A stretch of 64,000 nt of DNA from Paenibacillus paeoniae (GCF_003388735.1 NZ_QUBQ01000001.1:868001-932000); one strand, 5' to 3'. Shown: positions 8,230-16,829, counted from the first letter of the stretch. Translations and numbers: made by a program. Notes: a model not told the origin generated them from the sequence alone.

Positions 8230-9720
8230 ATGTTCCAGGATTTCAAGCTCGTTGACGACCGACCGGTCGTGATCCAAGTGAAAGAATATATCCAACGTTT
8301 AATTATAAAAGGGGCGCTTCAGGGAGATCAGAAGCTGCCCTCTACACGAGAAATGAGCGGTCTGCTAAAAGTGAGCCGCAACACGGTAATTGCAGCCTAT
8401 GAAGGCTTGGAGGAAGGCGGATTTGCGTATGCCGTTCCCGGCAAAGGCAGCTATGTATCCGCTTTGGCAGGTTATCTGGCCGAGGATAGCGCAGAAGCTG
8501 AAGATTCCGCGGGCTGGCAGTTCGACTGGAGAGCTAGAATGAACGATTATGCGGTGTCGGCTGTTGAGCTGGATATTATGAAGCCGGGCATTCGCGCTCC
8601 CAAAGAAACGATCTCGTTTACTAGCATCGCGCCAGATGAGCATTTGTTCGATCTGGGGGATGTCAGACGTGCCTTTTTGGATCGAATGGCCATTGAGGGA
8701 CAGGTTCTTCTCAATTACGGCTATGCCAAGGGCTACAAGCCGCTGATCGACTACTTGATGCGTTATATGGAAAATAAGGGTGTCGATATAAGCGGCAAAG
8801 ATATGCTCATCACAAGCGGATTTACGGAAGGCTTTGACATTGTGCTGTCGGCATTGCGTCCTGCTTCGCGACGTGGTGCGGCCATTTGTGAAAATCCGAC
8901 TCATCATACCGCGATCAAAAATTTGCATCTGCAAGGCTATCAGATTACCGGCATTCCGATGGAGCGCGACGGTATTGATGTTGAAGAACTTGAGAGGGTT
9001 TTGCAACAGAAGAGCCGCACGTTTGATCTGGCTTATTTGACGCCTTCTTATCACAATCCGACTGGCATTGTCATGTCTCCGGCAAAGCGAAGCGCCGTTA
9101 TGAAGCTAATGACGCGTTATGGGATTCCGGTGATTGAGGATGGATTCAACGAGGAGTTGCGTTACTCGGGCGCTCATATTGCGCCCTTAATAGCTACAGC
9201 AGGGCAAGGGAATGGAGTCATCTATATCGGGAGCTTCTCCAAAGTGCTGTTCCCTGGCTTGCGGGTTGGCTGGGTGTTGGCGGATCGGGAACTGATCGGC
9301 TATCTGGAAAGCATTAAGCGTGCCAGAAGTATTCATACCTCTACAATCGATCAATCGATTTTATATCAATATTTGCTCAACGGAAATTTCGATAAGTATG
9401 TCAGAAAAGCGCGTGCCGAGTATAAGCGAAAGTATGAGCTGACCAAAGCATGCTGTGAAGCTTATTTACCCCAGGCGGAGCTGTCTGGCGACGGGGGTCT
9501 GCATTTGTTTCTCACCTTCCCGACCGGCGTAAATACACGCCAGTTGTTAGATGCATGCAACGCGCAAGGGGTTATCTTTACCCCGGGAGACCGATTCTTT
9601 ATTCATGAAGGCGAAGGAACAAATACTTTGCGGCTTGGTTTTTCACGAGTTGCGGATGAAAATATTAAGCGGGGAATTAGAATCATCGGAGAGCAGGCAC
9701 GAAGTTTTCTGCGGACATAA
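8230..9720 (+). CDS. MocR/GabR-family regulator, DdlR-like
   Basis: A 496-residue protein with a GntR-type winged helix (residues 1-75, with the LPSTREMSGLLKVSRNTV segment typical of the family) joined to a fold-type I aminotransferase domain. PLP would bind the Lys in IGSFSKVLFPG; the NPTG and YLTPSYHNPTG segments are also present. Members bind PLP and use it to sense a ligand rather than for catalysis. The next gene is D-Ala-D-Ala ligase, 43 bases downstream on the same strand, the arrangement known for DdlR of Brevibacillus, a MocR regulator of ddl. Regulation of this cluster by D-alanine or its dipeptide is therefore the best inference. GGGGGCGA precedes the ATG. Confidence 0.85.
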   Translation: MFQDFKLVDDRPVVIQVKEYIQRLIIKGALQGDQKLPSTREMSGLLKVSRNTVIAAYEGLEEGGFAYAVPGKGSYVSALAGYLAEDSAEAEDSAGWQFDWRARMNDYAVSAVELDIMKPGIRAPKETISFTSIAPDEHLFDLGDVRRAFLDRMAIEGQVLLNYGYAKGYKPLIDYLMRYMENKGVDISGKDMLITSGFTEGFDIVLSALRPASRRGAAICENPTHHTAIKNLHLQGYQITGIPMERDGIDVEELERVLQQKSRTFDLAYLTPSYHNPTGIVMSPAKRSAVMKLMTRYGIPVIEDGFNEELRYSGAHIAPLIATAGQGNGVIYIGSFSKVLFPGLRVGWVLADRELIGYLESIKRARSIHTSTIDQSILYQYLLNGNFDKYVRKARAEYKRKYELTKACCEAYLPQAELSGDGGLHLFLTFPTGVNTRQLLDACNAQGVIFTPGDRFFIHEGEGTNTLRLGFSRVADENIKRGIRIIGEQARSFLRT

Positions 9721-9763
9721 TGATGAACAGCGCATAACGACCTTTAGAAAATGAGGTGTCAAC

Positions 9764-10702
9764 ATGAAGATAGGTGTTATTATGGGCGGTATTTCTTCTG
9801 AACGTGAAGTTTCTCTGCACACAGGTCAAGAAATGATCCATCATTTGGATCGCAGTCGTTATGAAGTGGTGCCAATTGTGATCGATCAGCGAGCGGATTT
9901 AATTACTCAGGTTCTGCAGACCGGCATAGATTTGGGGCTTTTGGCGCTGCATGGCCAATATGGCGAGGACGGTACGGTGCAAGGCGCGCTGGATACGATG
10001 GGCATTCCGTACACCGGAAGCGGTATCCTGGCGAGCAGCTTGTGTATGAATAAAGAGCTGTCCAAGATGTTGTTGAAGGCGGCGGGCGTGCATACGCCTA
10101 CAGGGCTTTGCTGGCATGGAATGAATGATTATAATCCGCAGGCGGTAGAACAGCTGGGTTATCCGGTTATTGTGAAGCCGAATACGGGCGGCTCCAGCAT
10201 CGGTATTCAGCTTGTTCATAGTGAGAAGGAACTTCTGGCTGCTGCTCAGGAGGCATGCGGCCTGGATCAGGCGATCTTGATCGAACCTTATCTCCAAGGA
10301 ACGGAAATAACCTGCTCGATTATCGATGGAGAGGTATTGCCGATTATCGGTATTCGCTCCGCCCATTCGGAGTGGTTCGACTATAGGGCAAAATATGAGG
10401 TCGGCGGCGCTGAGGAGAAGGTGATTCAGCTTCCACCCCTGGTAGAGCAGCGTGTGCGCGAGGCTGCCCTGACCAGCTATCGTCTGTTGCAATGCAAAGT
10501 CTATGCAAGAGTTGATATGATCGTATGCGAGGATATCCCATACGTGCTGGAAGTGAACACCTTGCCGGGCATGACTGCGAATAGTCTGCTTCCGAAGAGT
10601 GCGGCTGCAGCGGGAATCTCTTTCTCTCACCTGCTGGATCGTATTATCGACAGCTCTCTCCATGAGCGAAGACAAGAATGGGGGATGGTTCAACATGTTT
10701 AG
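9764..10702 (+). CDS. ddl: D-alanine--D-alanine ligase
   Basis: This ATP-grasp enzyme joins two D-Ala molecules for the peptidoglycan stem peptide in the cytoplasm. At 312 residues it is of the short DdlB-like length, not the roughly 360-residue form common in Bacillus. Visible signatures are GGISSEREVSLHTG at the N-terminus, HGQYGEDGTVQG, the ATP-grasp VKPNTGGSSIG and the C-terminal EVNTLPGMT. It follows the DdlR-like gene and its last codons overlap the start of the aminotransferase gene by 8 bases, so the three form an operon. Another ddl may exist elsewhere; this copy may be the regulated or only one. Confidence 0.93.
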   Translation: MKIGVIMGGISSEREVSLHTGQEMIHHLDRSRYEVVPIVIDQRADLITQVLQTGIDLGLLALHGQYGEDGTVQGALDTMGIPYTGSGILASSLCMNKELSKMLLKAAGVHTPTGLCWHGMNDYNPQAVEQLGYPVIVKPNTGGSSIGIQLVHSEKELLAAAQEACGLDQAILIEPYLQGTEITCSIIDGEVLPIIGIRSAHSEWFDYRAKYEVGGAEEKVIQLPPLVEQRVREAALTSYRLLQCKVYARVDMIVCEDIPYVLEVNTLPGMTANSLLPKSAAAAGISFSHLLDRIIDSSLHERRQEWGMVQHV

Positions 10703-11879
10703 TGAAGGGGGATCGGGCCATTTTTTATCCTCGCGTGTACGGGAGATTCAACCCTCGGGCATACGTGCTTTTTTTGATATGAAAGCTGCTAGCAAAGATA
10801 CTATTTTCCTTGGGGTTGGAGAACCTGATTTCGTTACCCCGGAGAAGGTGCGTGAAGCTTGCATTCAAGCCTTGCGTGACGGACAGACGAAATATACCTC
10901 CAATGCCGGATTGATAGAGCTGCGGGAGGAGCTTTCGGCTTATCTGTCTTTCAGTTTCGAGCTGGATTATGATCCCGAGCAGGAAATAATCGTAACGGTA
11001 GGGAGTAGTGAGGCTGTAGATCTGGCACTGCGAACCGTTATTAATCCCGGTGATGAAGTGCTGGTTCCAGCGCCAAGCTATATTGCTTACGAACCGATTA
11101 CCCACCTGCATGGTGGAAAGATCGTAGAAGTGGCGGCTTCGGCAAAGCAGCAGTTCAAGCTGACTTCACAGGCGCTGCAAGCGGCCATTACGCCTCGTTC
11201 GAAGGCTTTAATGATCAATTATCCATGCAATCCGACTGGAACGGTCATGACAGAGCAGGATTGGATGCCGATTGTACAACTTATTATAAAACACGATCTA
11301 GTTGTTATTTCGGATGAGGTGTACGCGGAGCTGACTTACGGGACAAAGCATGTCAGTATCGCCTCCTTGCCGGGCATGAAGGAGCGTACAATTGTTATAA
11401 GCGGTTTTTCCAAAGCGTTCGCAATGACAGGCTGGCGGTTAGGTTATGCATGCGGTCCGCGTGAGTTAATTGCGGGCATGCTGAAAATCCACCAGTACAC
11501 GGCCATGTGTGCGCCTACTCTTGCACAGATTGCCGGGCTTGAGTCGTTGCGCTATGGCTTGGATGCCAAAGAGGAGATGAAGGCAAGCTACAATGAACGC
11601 CGCAAACTGTTTGTAGCCGGGTTGAATGCCATTGGACTTTCCTGTCATGAGCCTGAGGGAGCCTTCTATGCTTTTCCTTCAGTTGCTTCTACGGGCCTGT
11701 CTTCTGAGCAATTTGCGCTTCGGCTAATGGAGGAAGCGAGAGTAGCCGTTGTACCGGGTCATGTATTCGGATCAGGCGGAGAGGGCTATATACGCTGCTC
11801 CTATGCCACCTCGCTTGTCGATCTGGAGAAAGCGCTGGAGAGAATGGGAAGATTGGTGCGGATCATGCAGCCGATTTGA
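10695..11879 (+). CDS. Class I/II aminotransferase (PatA/AspC type)
   Basis: The start is taken as the ATG at 10695, which follows GGGGGATGG and overlaps the end of ddl; the frame is open upstream to 10599 but that part lies wholly inside ddl. The 394-residue product has the family I gamma pattern: FLGVGEPDFVTP at the N-terminus, YTSNAGLIELREEL, NYPCNPTG, SDEVYAEL and the PLP lysine in SGFSKAFAMTGWRLGY. B. subtilis PatA (N-acetyl-diaminopimelate aminotransferase) and aspartate-type enzymes look alike, so the substrate is uncertain. Co-operonic position with ddl points to supplying a precursor of the stem peptide such as diaminopimelate or an amino donor for D-amino acids. Confidence 0.85.
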   Translation: MFSEGGSGHFLSSRVREIQPSGIRAFFDMKAASKDTIFLGVGEPDFVTPEKVREACIQALRDGQTKYTSNAGLIELREELSAYLSFSFELDYDPEQEIIVTVGSSEAVDLALRTVINPGDEVLVPAPSYIAYEPITHLHGGKIVEVAASAKQQFKLTSQALQAAITPRSKALMINYPCNPTGTVMTEQDWMPIVQLIIKHDLVVISDEVYAELTYGTKHVSIASLPGMKERTIVISGFSKAFAMTGWRLGYACGPRELIAGMLKIHQYTAMCAPTLAQIAGLESLRYGLDAKEEMKASYNERRKLFVAGLNAIGLSCHEPEGAFYAFPSVASTGLSSEQFALRLMEEARVAVVPGHVFGSGGEGYIRCSYATSLVDLEKALERMGRLVRIMQPI

Positions 11880-11890
11880 TACAAGAGAGT

Positions 11891-11927
11891 GCTTCAACGT
11901 TCACTTCGGTGGGTTGAAGCTTTTTTT
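11891..11927 (+). terminator. Intrinsic terminator of the ddl operon
   Basis: GCTTCAAC (11891-11898) pairs with GTTGAAGC (11913-11920) and is followed by seven T. It closes the transcript of the regulator, ddl and aminotransferase genes. Confidence 0.9.
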
Positions 11928-11955
11928 GTTAAGAACTTTTATTTTCGACTTGCAT

Positions 11956-11970
11956 GTGACGTAACGTCAC
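11956..11970. promoter_or_regulatory. Palindromic operator candidate before the epimerase gene
   Basis: GTGACGT-A-ACGTCAC is a perfect 7+7 inverted repeat around one base, 76 bases upstream of the epimerase start. A TTGCAT just before it and a weak TACGCT 19 bases on would place it in the long spacer of a MerR-type promoter, but the -10 is poor. The protein that binds it is unknown. Confidence 0.45.
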
Positions 11971-12046
11971 CGCTTACGCTGATTTTAATACAGCGCTGAA
12001 GCATAGGCTTATGCCTAATGTCTAAGAGAAAATGGAGGTTTTCAAA

Positions 12047-13207
12047 TTGAATGCGAATCGCAAAAAAATAATGGTTATTTTCGGAACTCGGCCAGAAGCA
12101 ACAAAAATGTGTCCGGTCGTGCAGGAGCTGAAGAAGCATTCGGAATGGTTCGATACGAAGGTTATTCTGACAGGGCAACATCGGGAGCAGCTCCATCAAG
12201 CGCTTGCTCATTTCGATATTCAACCGGATATTGATCTGAACCTTATGAAAGAAAGCCAATCCTTGGCCTACCTCACCTCTGCTGCAATTACCGGGTTGGA
12301 CGAAGTTATCTCCGAGGAACGGCCGGACCTCATCCTCATACACGGGGATACGCAAACCGCTCTGTGCGGGGGATTGGTTGCTTTTTTCCACAAAATACCG
12401 GTCGGTCATGTTGAAGCGGGCTTGCGTTCACATCACAAATATTCGCCTTGGCCCGAGGAGATCAATAGACGAATTATTGATGTTGTAACCGACTTTATGT
12501 TTGCCCCAACATCGATTAATCAAGACAATCTGATTAGAGATGGCTACAAGGAACAGCATATTTACATAACAGGTCAAACCGCCGTCGATGCAGCCTTATT
12601 GACCAACCGCGAACATTACGTGTTTAACGAAGACCGATTGAATCATCTTGTTAATCAACCAGGCAGAATCATAACGCTGACAGCTCATCGAAAAGAACAC
12701 TACGGCGCTCCAATGCTGCAAATGTTCCGTGCTATCCGGCGTATAGCGGACGAACATCCAGACACATCTGTCATCTATCCCGTTCATTTAAGTCCAACGG
12801 TTCGGGAGGCAGCTTATTGCATTCTATCGGGACATGATCGCATTCATTTGCTTGATCCCATCGACTACCCGGACATGATCCATTTATTATCGCGCTCTTA
12901 TCTTGTCCTGAGTGATTCAGGAGGTCTTCAGGAGGAAACGCCTGTCTTTCACAAGCCGCTTGTATTAATGCGCGACACAACAGAGCGGCCGGAAGCGGTT
13001 GCGGCTAATGCTGTCTTTCTCGCGGGAACGGAAGAGTCGGCGATTCATGCAGTCACAACCAGACTGCTTACGGATAAAGAGTTCTATCATGCGATGTCCC
13101 ATACGGTCAATCCGTTTGGAGACGGACAAGCTTCCAAACGAATCGTACAAATCATTGCTCGCCACTTTGGCTTCTTATCGGAGCTGCCCGTACCATTTGG
13201 CGTATAA
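12047..13207 (+). CDS. UDP-N-acetylglucosamine 2-epimerase (non-hydrolysing)
   Basis: It interconverts UDP-GlcNAc and UDP-ManNAc, feeding wall teichoic acid or other ManNAc-containing surface polymers in the cytoplasm (WecB/MnaA family). The TTG at 12047 has GGAGG eight bases upstream; the in-frame ATG at 12032 overlaps that site and is less likely. The 386-residue product carries FGTRPEATKMCPV near its start, HGDTQTAL, VGHVEAGLRS, PEEINRR and DSGGLQEE, all diagnostic of the family. It stands alone, bounded by terminators on both sides, with a palindrome upstream that may be its operator. A second epimerase elsewhere in the genome is likely, since isolated copies are common. Confidence 0.92.
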   Translation: MNANRKKIMVIFGTRPEATKMCPVVQELKKHSEWFDTKVILTGQHREQLHQALAHFDIQPDIDLNLMKESQSLAYLTSAAITGLDEVISEERPDLILIHGDTQTALCGGLVAFFHKIPVGHVEAGLRSHHKYSPWPEEINRRIIDVVTDFMFAPTSINQDNLIRDGYKEQHIYITGQTAVDAALLTNREHYVFNEDRLNHLVNQPGRIITLTAHRKEHYGAPMLQMFRAIRRIADEHPDTSVIYPVHLSPTVREAAYCILSGHDRIHLLDPIDYPDMIHLLSRSYLVLSDSGGLQEETPVFHKPLVLMRDTTERPEAVAANAVFLAGTEESAIHAVTTRLLTDKEFYHAMSHTVNPFGDGQASKRIVQIIARHFGFLSELPVPFGV

Positions 13208-13221
13208 ACGAACCATAACGG

Positions 13222-13254
13222 CCTCTCTGCTATTTCGTAGAGAGGTTTATTTAT
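13222..13254 (+). terminator. Intrinsic terminator after the epimerase gene
   Basis: CCTCTCT (13222-13228) pairs with AGAGAGG (13239-13245), followed by TTTATTTATT. Confidence 0.8.
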
Positions 13255-13262
13255 TAAAAAGC

Positions 13263-13293
13263 TTGTAGATGACGTATGGTCATCTACTATACT
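13263..13293 (+). promoter_or_regulatory. MerR-type promoter with operator dyad in a 19-bp spacer
   Basis: A TTGTAG (13263-13268) and a TATACT (13288-13293) are separated by 19 bases, and the perfect dyad GTAGATGAC-gtatg-GTCATCTAC (13265-13287) fills that spacer. The over-long spacer with a centred dyad is the hallmark of promoters activated by DNA distortion by MerR proteins. It reads straight into the MerR-fusion gene, so autoregulation is the natural inference. Confidence 0.7.
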
Positions 13294-13335
13294 GGTTTTA
13301 GATGGATAGTGAGAGAGTTAGACAATGGAGGGCTT

Positions 13336-14577
13336 ATGATGCAGTTGCGAACAGGAGATTGGATGACCGCAGGACAATTTGCGGATAAGGCAGGTGTGAC
13401 GATACGCACGGTACGCTTTTACGATAAGGTAGGGCTGTTGACTCCCAGCCACAGGACTGATTCGGGACATCGGTATTATACCAAGCCGGATTTGGCGCGA
13501 CTCCAACGAATTTTGACATTGAAATACATTGGTCTAACCATTGATGAGATCAGCAGGATCGTTCATCGGGACGGAGACGAAGTAGATTTGAAGGAATCCT
13601 TAAGAGTTCAGAGCACCATTATCGGTCAGAAAATGGAGCATCTTCGTCTAGTACAAAAAACGGTGAAAGAAACGTTGTCACTGCTGGAAAGCTTGGAGGA
13701 CGGGGAGGAAGGAGGGCCGGATTCGCCGGAAGAGGGTCGTGAAAGCAGTCCCGCATGGGAACTGTTCGCCTCTATCATCCGCGTCGTCAATCAAGAATAT
13801 GAGAATGCGTTCAACCTTCAGACGAGAATTCATCTGCATGATGAATTCAGCACGAATCCATATAAGTGGCATCATTGGCTGTTCGATCGGCTAGACATCC
13901 CCGCTGGAAGCAAGATCCTTGAGCTGGGCTGTGGAGACGGGACACTATGGGAGCGCAATGCAGCCCGGATACCGTCCAACTGGGAGGTTACGCTAACTGA
14001 TTTGTCGGATGGCATGCTGAATGATGCCAAGGAGCGGCTTGAGCATTGTGTGCCGTCTGACCGGTTCTGCTTTGCTACGGCTGATGCGCGTTCGATCCCT
14101 TATCCAGATGCAAGCTTCGATGCTGTGCTCGCCAATCATATGCTATATCATGTGAGTGAGCGCCATCAATCTCTAAAGGAAATCAGACGTGTTCTGAAGC
14201 CTGGAGGTATATTGTTCGCTTCGACGATGGGGACGAATCATATGAAGGAAGTGAAGGGACTTCTAAGCGCGTTTAATCCCAATTATGATACGGGACGTCA
14301 GGATTTTGCATGTGAGTTTGGTTTGGAGAATGGGGGGGATCAATTAGATGCAGCGGGTTTTTCAGATATTCGTTGTCAGCGATATGCGGATGGATTGCGG
14401 GTGATAGATGCCAAGCCGCTTATCGCATACATTCGAACGACGCCCGGCGGCCGGGAGAACTTGACTGACAGCCGCTTGTCCAAATTAGCCGCGTTGCTCA
14501 ATGATACGATCAGCACGGAAGGTGCGATACATATTACTAAGGAAGTCGGTTTATTTATCGCTTGCCGCAAATCATGA
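13336..14577 (+). CDS. MerR-family regulator fused to a SAM-dependent methyltransferase
   Basis: Start chosen at the ATG at 13336 (or 13339) after GGAGGG; the more upstream ATG at 13276 lies inside the operator. Of 413 residues, 1-100 form a MerR winged helix (VTIRTVRFYDKVGLL, then HRYYTKPDLARLQRI) with the usual coiled-coil linker, and about 170-300 form a class I methyltransferase with the SAM motif LELGCGDGTLWE, a DLSDGML second strand and NHMLYHV. The C-terminal part may thus be either an enzyme or a ligand sensor for the regulator. It is monocistronic behind a MerR-type promoter. Methyl acceptor unknown. MerR-methyltransferase fusions occur in other Firmicutes but I know of no characterised example. 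Confidence 0.85.
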   Translation: MMQLRTGDWMTAGQFADKAGVTIRTVRFYDKVGLLTPSHRTDSGHRYYTKPDLARLQRILTLKYIGLTIDEISRIVHRDGDEVDLKESLRVQSTIIGQKMEHLRLVQKTVKETLSLLESLEDGEEGGPDSPEEGRESSPAWELFASIIRVVNQEYENAFNLQTRIHLHDEFSTNPYKWHHWLFDRLDIPAGSKILELGCGDGTLWERNAARIPSNWEVTLTDLSDGMLNDAKERLEHCVPSDRFCFATADARSIPYPDASFDAVLANHMLYHVSERHQSLKEIRRVLKPGGILFASTMGTNHMKEVKGLLSAFNPNYDTGRQDFACEFGLENGGDQLDAAGFSDIRCQRYADGLRVIDAKPLIAYIRTTPGGRENLTDSRLSKLAALLNDTISTEGAIHITKEVGLFIACRKS

Positions 14578-14715
14578 TATTCCTGTGCATTCATTGAATG
14601 CAAGGTCGTGGAGCATTTGAAAATACAATTACTAGGTGGATGGAGAAATGGTAGACTAGTGGAATAACATGTATTTCGCTACATACAACTTATTATTCAT
14701 CGGGGGATAACAAGC

Positions 14716-15396
14716 ATGCACTTAAATAGAATAGCTGTATATATAACAATCATAACGATGTTGATGGGGGTTAGCGCTTGCGCGAATCCTGGATTTGGAA
14801 ATAAGAATCAGACAGGCTCCGATGAAGCGTTTGAAATCATGTACGAAGCTCGGTCGCTTGAGGATGACGATAGTGTGATTAACAAAGAATCGTTGTTAGA
14901 CATAGCTATCGTAATGGAGCAGCTTATCGTTAAGGCGGGTAAAGAAAAACCCGAAATCAGCATTGCGGGGGATAATCGAATTCGAGTGAGCCTCTCTGAA
15001 AGTAATGGGGATGAATTAAACGAAATAAAAGAGGTTATTAACAAGTCGTTTACACTGAACTTGCGAAACTCGAAAGGCGTCATTGAAATGGATCGTTACG
15101 ATTTTACACGCAATCAGGCACGTGTCGTATATGATTTTGACAATAACCCGGGGGTAGTCACGGATTTCACTGATGCGGCCAAGTTCGAAGAGTTGACGAC
15201 ACGACTAATGGGCCAATCCGTTACGATTAATATGGGGGATTTCGAGTTGACTCAGCTGCTCATCAACGCCCCTATTACAGAGGGCACCGCACTAATAACC
15301 GCCCAGTCTACTTACGATCAAGCAAAGGATTTGGCCCGCATGATCAATGTGGGCGCACTTCCGTTTGAATTGAAGGAGCTTACGAGAAAGCGTTGA
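14716..15396 (+). CDS. Lipoprotein resembling the SecD P1 (head) domain
   Basis: A 226-residue lipoprotein with the lipobox GVSAC (Cys22). After the anchor, the sequence follows the order of the extracellular P1 domain of SecD: an N-terminal segment with PEISIAGDNRIRVSLS, NLRNSKGVIEM, QARVVYDFDNNPGVVTDFTDA, VTINMGDFELTQLLINAPITEG, and a last stretch DLARMINVGALPFELKEL that closely echoes the LAxxLxxGALPxxL of SecD. No SecD membrane helices are present. In SecDF this domain binds emerging substrates and drives translocation, so a detached, membrane-tethered copy could assist export or folding, but this is inference. GGGGG lies nine bases before the ATG. A methionine aminopeptidase fragment begins at the very next codon. 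Confidence 0.7.
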   Translation: MHLNRIAVYITIITMLMGVSACANPGFGNKNQTGSDEAFEIMYEARSLEDDDSVINKESLLDIAIVMEQLIVKAGKEKPEISIAGDNRIRVSLSESNGDELNEIKEVINKSFTLNLRNSKGVIEMDRYDFTRNQARVVYDFDNNPGVVTDFTDAAKFEELTTRLMGQSVTINMGDFELTQLLINAPITEGTALITAQSTYDQAKDLARMINVGALPFELKELTRKR

Positions 15397-15665
15397 TTGG
15401 AGGGTGTGCGTGATTTCACCGGACACGGCATCGGACAGCACATGCATGAAGCGCCCGAATGGCTCCATTACGGACCAGTTGGCAAAGGCGTCCGGTTGAA
15501 CGAAGGATTCGTATGTACGATCGAACCGATTTTGACTGCGGGCTTGCCGCGTGTGAAAATGGATTCGGCGGTTGGACCGCACGAACTGTGAGCGGCTCCC
15601 TGTCGGCTCAATATGAGCATACGATTGTGATTACGGAGGATGGATGGACCTTTCATACTGACTAA
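15397..15665 (+). pseudogene. Methionine aminopeptidase, 3' fragment with frameshift
   Basis: Directly after the stop of the SecD-like gene, and in the same frame, the sequence encodes the C-terminal third of a type I methionine aminopeptidase: VRDFTGHGIGQHMHEAP with metal-binding His, and FVCTIEPILTAG with the metal-binding Glu. Around 15570 the frame breaks; the shifted frame continues with DGWTARTVSGSLSAQYEHTI, including the last metal-binding Glu, to TAA at 15665. The first two thirds of the enzyme are absent. A dead remnant left by a rearrangement is the only reasonable reading; a complete map gene would be expected elsewhere. Confidence 0.85.
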
Positions 15666-15766
15666 CTTGTAGATGATCGGTATTCCACGGTAGATAGTAT
15701 CGCTGAGAAACGCTTGTTCAATCCCCTACAGATTGCTTAAGATGGCGGCATACGAATCATAATCAG

Positions 15767-15806
15767 AAATGGCGGTACAGGATATCCTGTACCGCCATTT
15801 CTTTTA
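15767..15806. terminator. Bidirectional terminator
   Basis: AAATGGCGGTACAG (15768 on) pairs perfectly with CTGTACCGCCATTT across GATATC, followed by CTTTT. It lies between the convergent map remnant and the minus-strand lipoprotein gene and can serve both. Confidence 0.85.
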
Positions 15807-15814
15807 AGCTTAAT

Positions 15815-16804
15815 TTATGAAGCGGGCTCAGCCAATGGCGGAGGAAGCCGGAAGCTCTGTTCGTTGCTTAGCAGCACGATTTGGCGATCGGTATAGAATC
15901 GGATGAAACCTTCCTGCTTGGAAGCGGTGTCGTAGCTCTGCCATTCGCCAACCTTCCAGCTTGATGGGTCAACTGACGCAATGAATAAATTGGAAGAGTT
16001 GCTCGGAACCTGATGTGACCAAACAGCGATAGCCGAATGGTCATCAGACAAGCGAATATCCAGATATTGTGTCTCATAAACCGATTGTTCAAGCAACGTG
16101 TGCAGCACACCTTCCGATGTGAGCAAGGAGATCGTAACGATGTTATCGTAATTTACAATCGAACTAAGATCCTCAGGAGGATCAAATCTAAGCAGATAAC
16201 TTATTTTGTTGCCTGACTCCATTATACTTTGGAAAACTTGACCTCTCCAAGTTTTCTCGCCAGTGCTCCCGCTGTACATGACAAACTTCGGAGCGGGCGA
16301 GAAAGCAGCTTCCTGGATAAGCACTTGGTCGCCTGCCCAGAAATATGCCCCTAAAGTCGGTAGGTAGGGTTGTGTATCCAATACGGTAACCTTGCCCGTA
16401 TCGATTGCATGAAGAGCCAGCGTCAGCGGACTGTCTATAACCTCCATGTTGAGAAATTGATAGACAAGTACGGATCCGTCATCCGACAGCTTCGCTCCCC
16501 GCTTCAACGTAGCGGGATCGCCGATTTCAGCCGCTTGTTGATCAGCGCCCACGATATAGAGATGGCCGAAAGATTCATATATAGTGCCATGATCGCTATG
16601 GCCGATATGAATCGCTTGATCCGCGTTGAATGTCGCGGGAATAGCGGTATCAGATGAGTTAACCGACGGTCCAGGTACGGAGTTGGTATCGCCTGCATCG
16701 GATGACACAGAGGACGAAGGAGATTGGTTAGCTGGATTGTTTCCACCAAAAAAGGTGCATCCAGACAAAAATACTATGATGATTATGAACGATACCAATC
16801 TCAT
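15815..16804 (-). CDS. Hypothetical lipoprotein, propeller-like
   Basis: Not assigned to a family. The 329-residue product starts with a short positively charged, hydrophobic segment ending in the lipobox FLSGC, then a Ser/Asn/Pro-rich linker to about residue 55. The rest is beta-rich with recurring strands of the type LSDDGSVLVYQF, YFWAGDQVLI and LSDDHSAIAVW that suggest a WD40-like or YncE-like propeller. GAGGGG precedes the ATG. It lies 25 bases after the SurA-N-like gene on the same strand, so the two probably form an operon of surface proteins. No catalytic residues are evident. Confidence 0.7.
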   Translation of the reverse strand: MRLVSFIIIIVFLSGCTFFGGNNPANQSPSSSVSSDAGDTNSVPGPSVNSSDTAIPATFNADQAIHIGHSDHGTIYESFGHLYIVGADQQAAEIGDPATLKRGAKLSDDGSVLVYQFLNMEVIDSPLTLALHAIDTGKVTVLDTQPYLPTLGAYFWAGDQVLIQEAAFSPAPKFVMYSGSTGEKTWRGQVFQSIMESGNKISYLLRFDPPEDLSSIVNYDNIVTISLLTSEGVLHTLLEQSVYETQYLDIRLSDDHSAIAVWSHQVPSNSSNLFIASVDPSSWKVGEWQSYDTASKQEGFIRFYTDRQIVLLSNEQSFRLPPPLAEPAS

Positions 16805-16829
16805 GTTATCCCCTCATCCATCCTTGAAT

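Noticed and set aside
8365-9054. 229-codon minus-strand frame
   Set aside because: It lies within the MocR regulator gene, whose motifs are clear, and has no signals of its own.
14585-14601. Terminator after the MerR-methyltransferase gene
   Set aside because: TGCATTC-ATT-GAATGCA forms a small hairpin but no T run follows.
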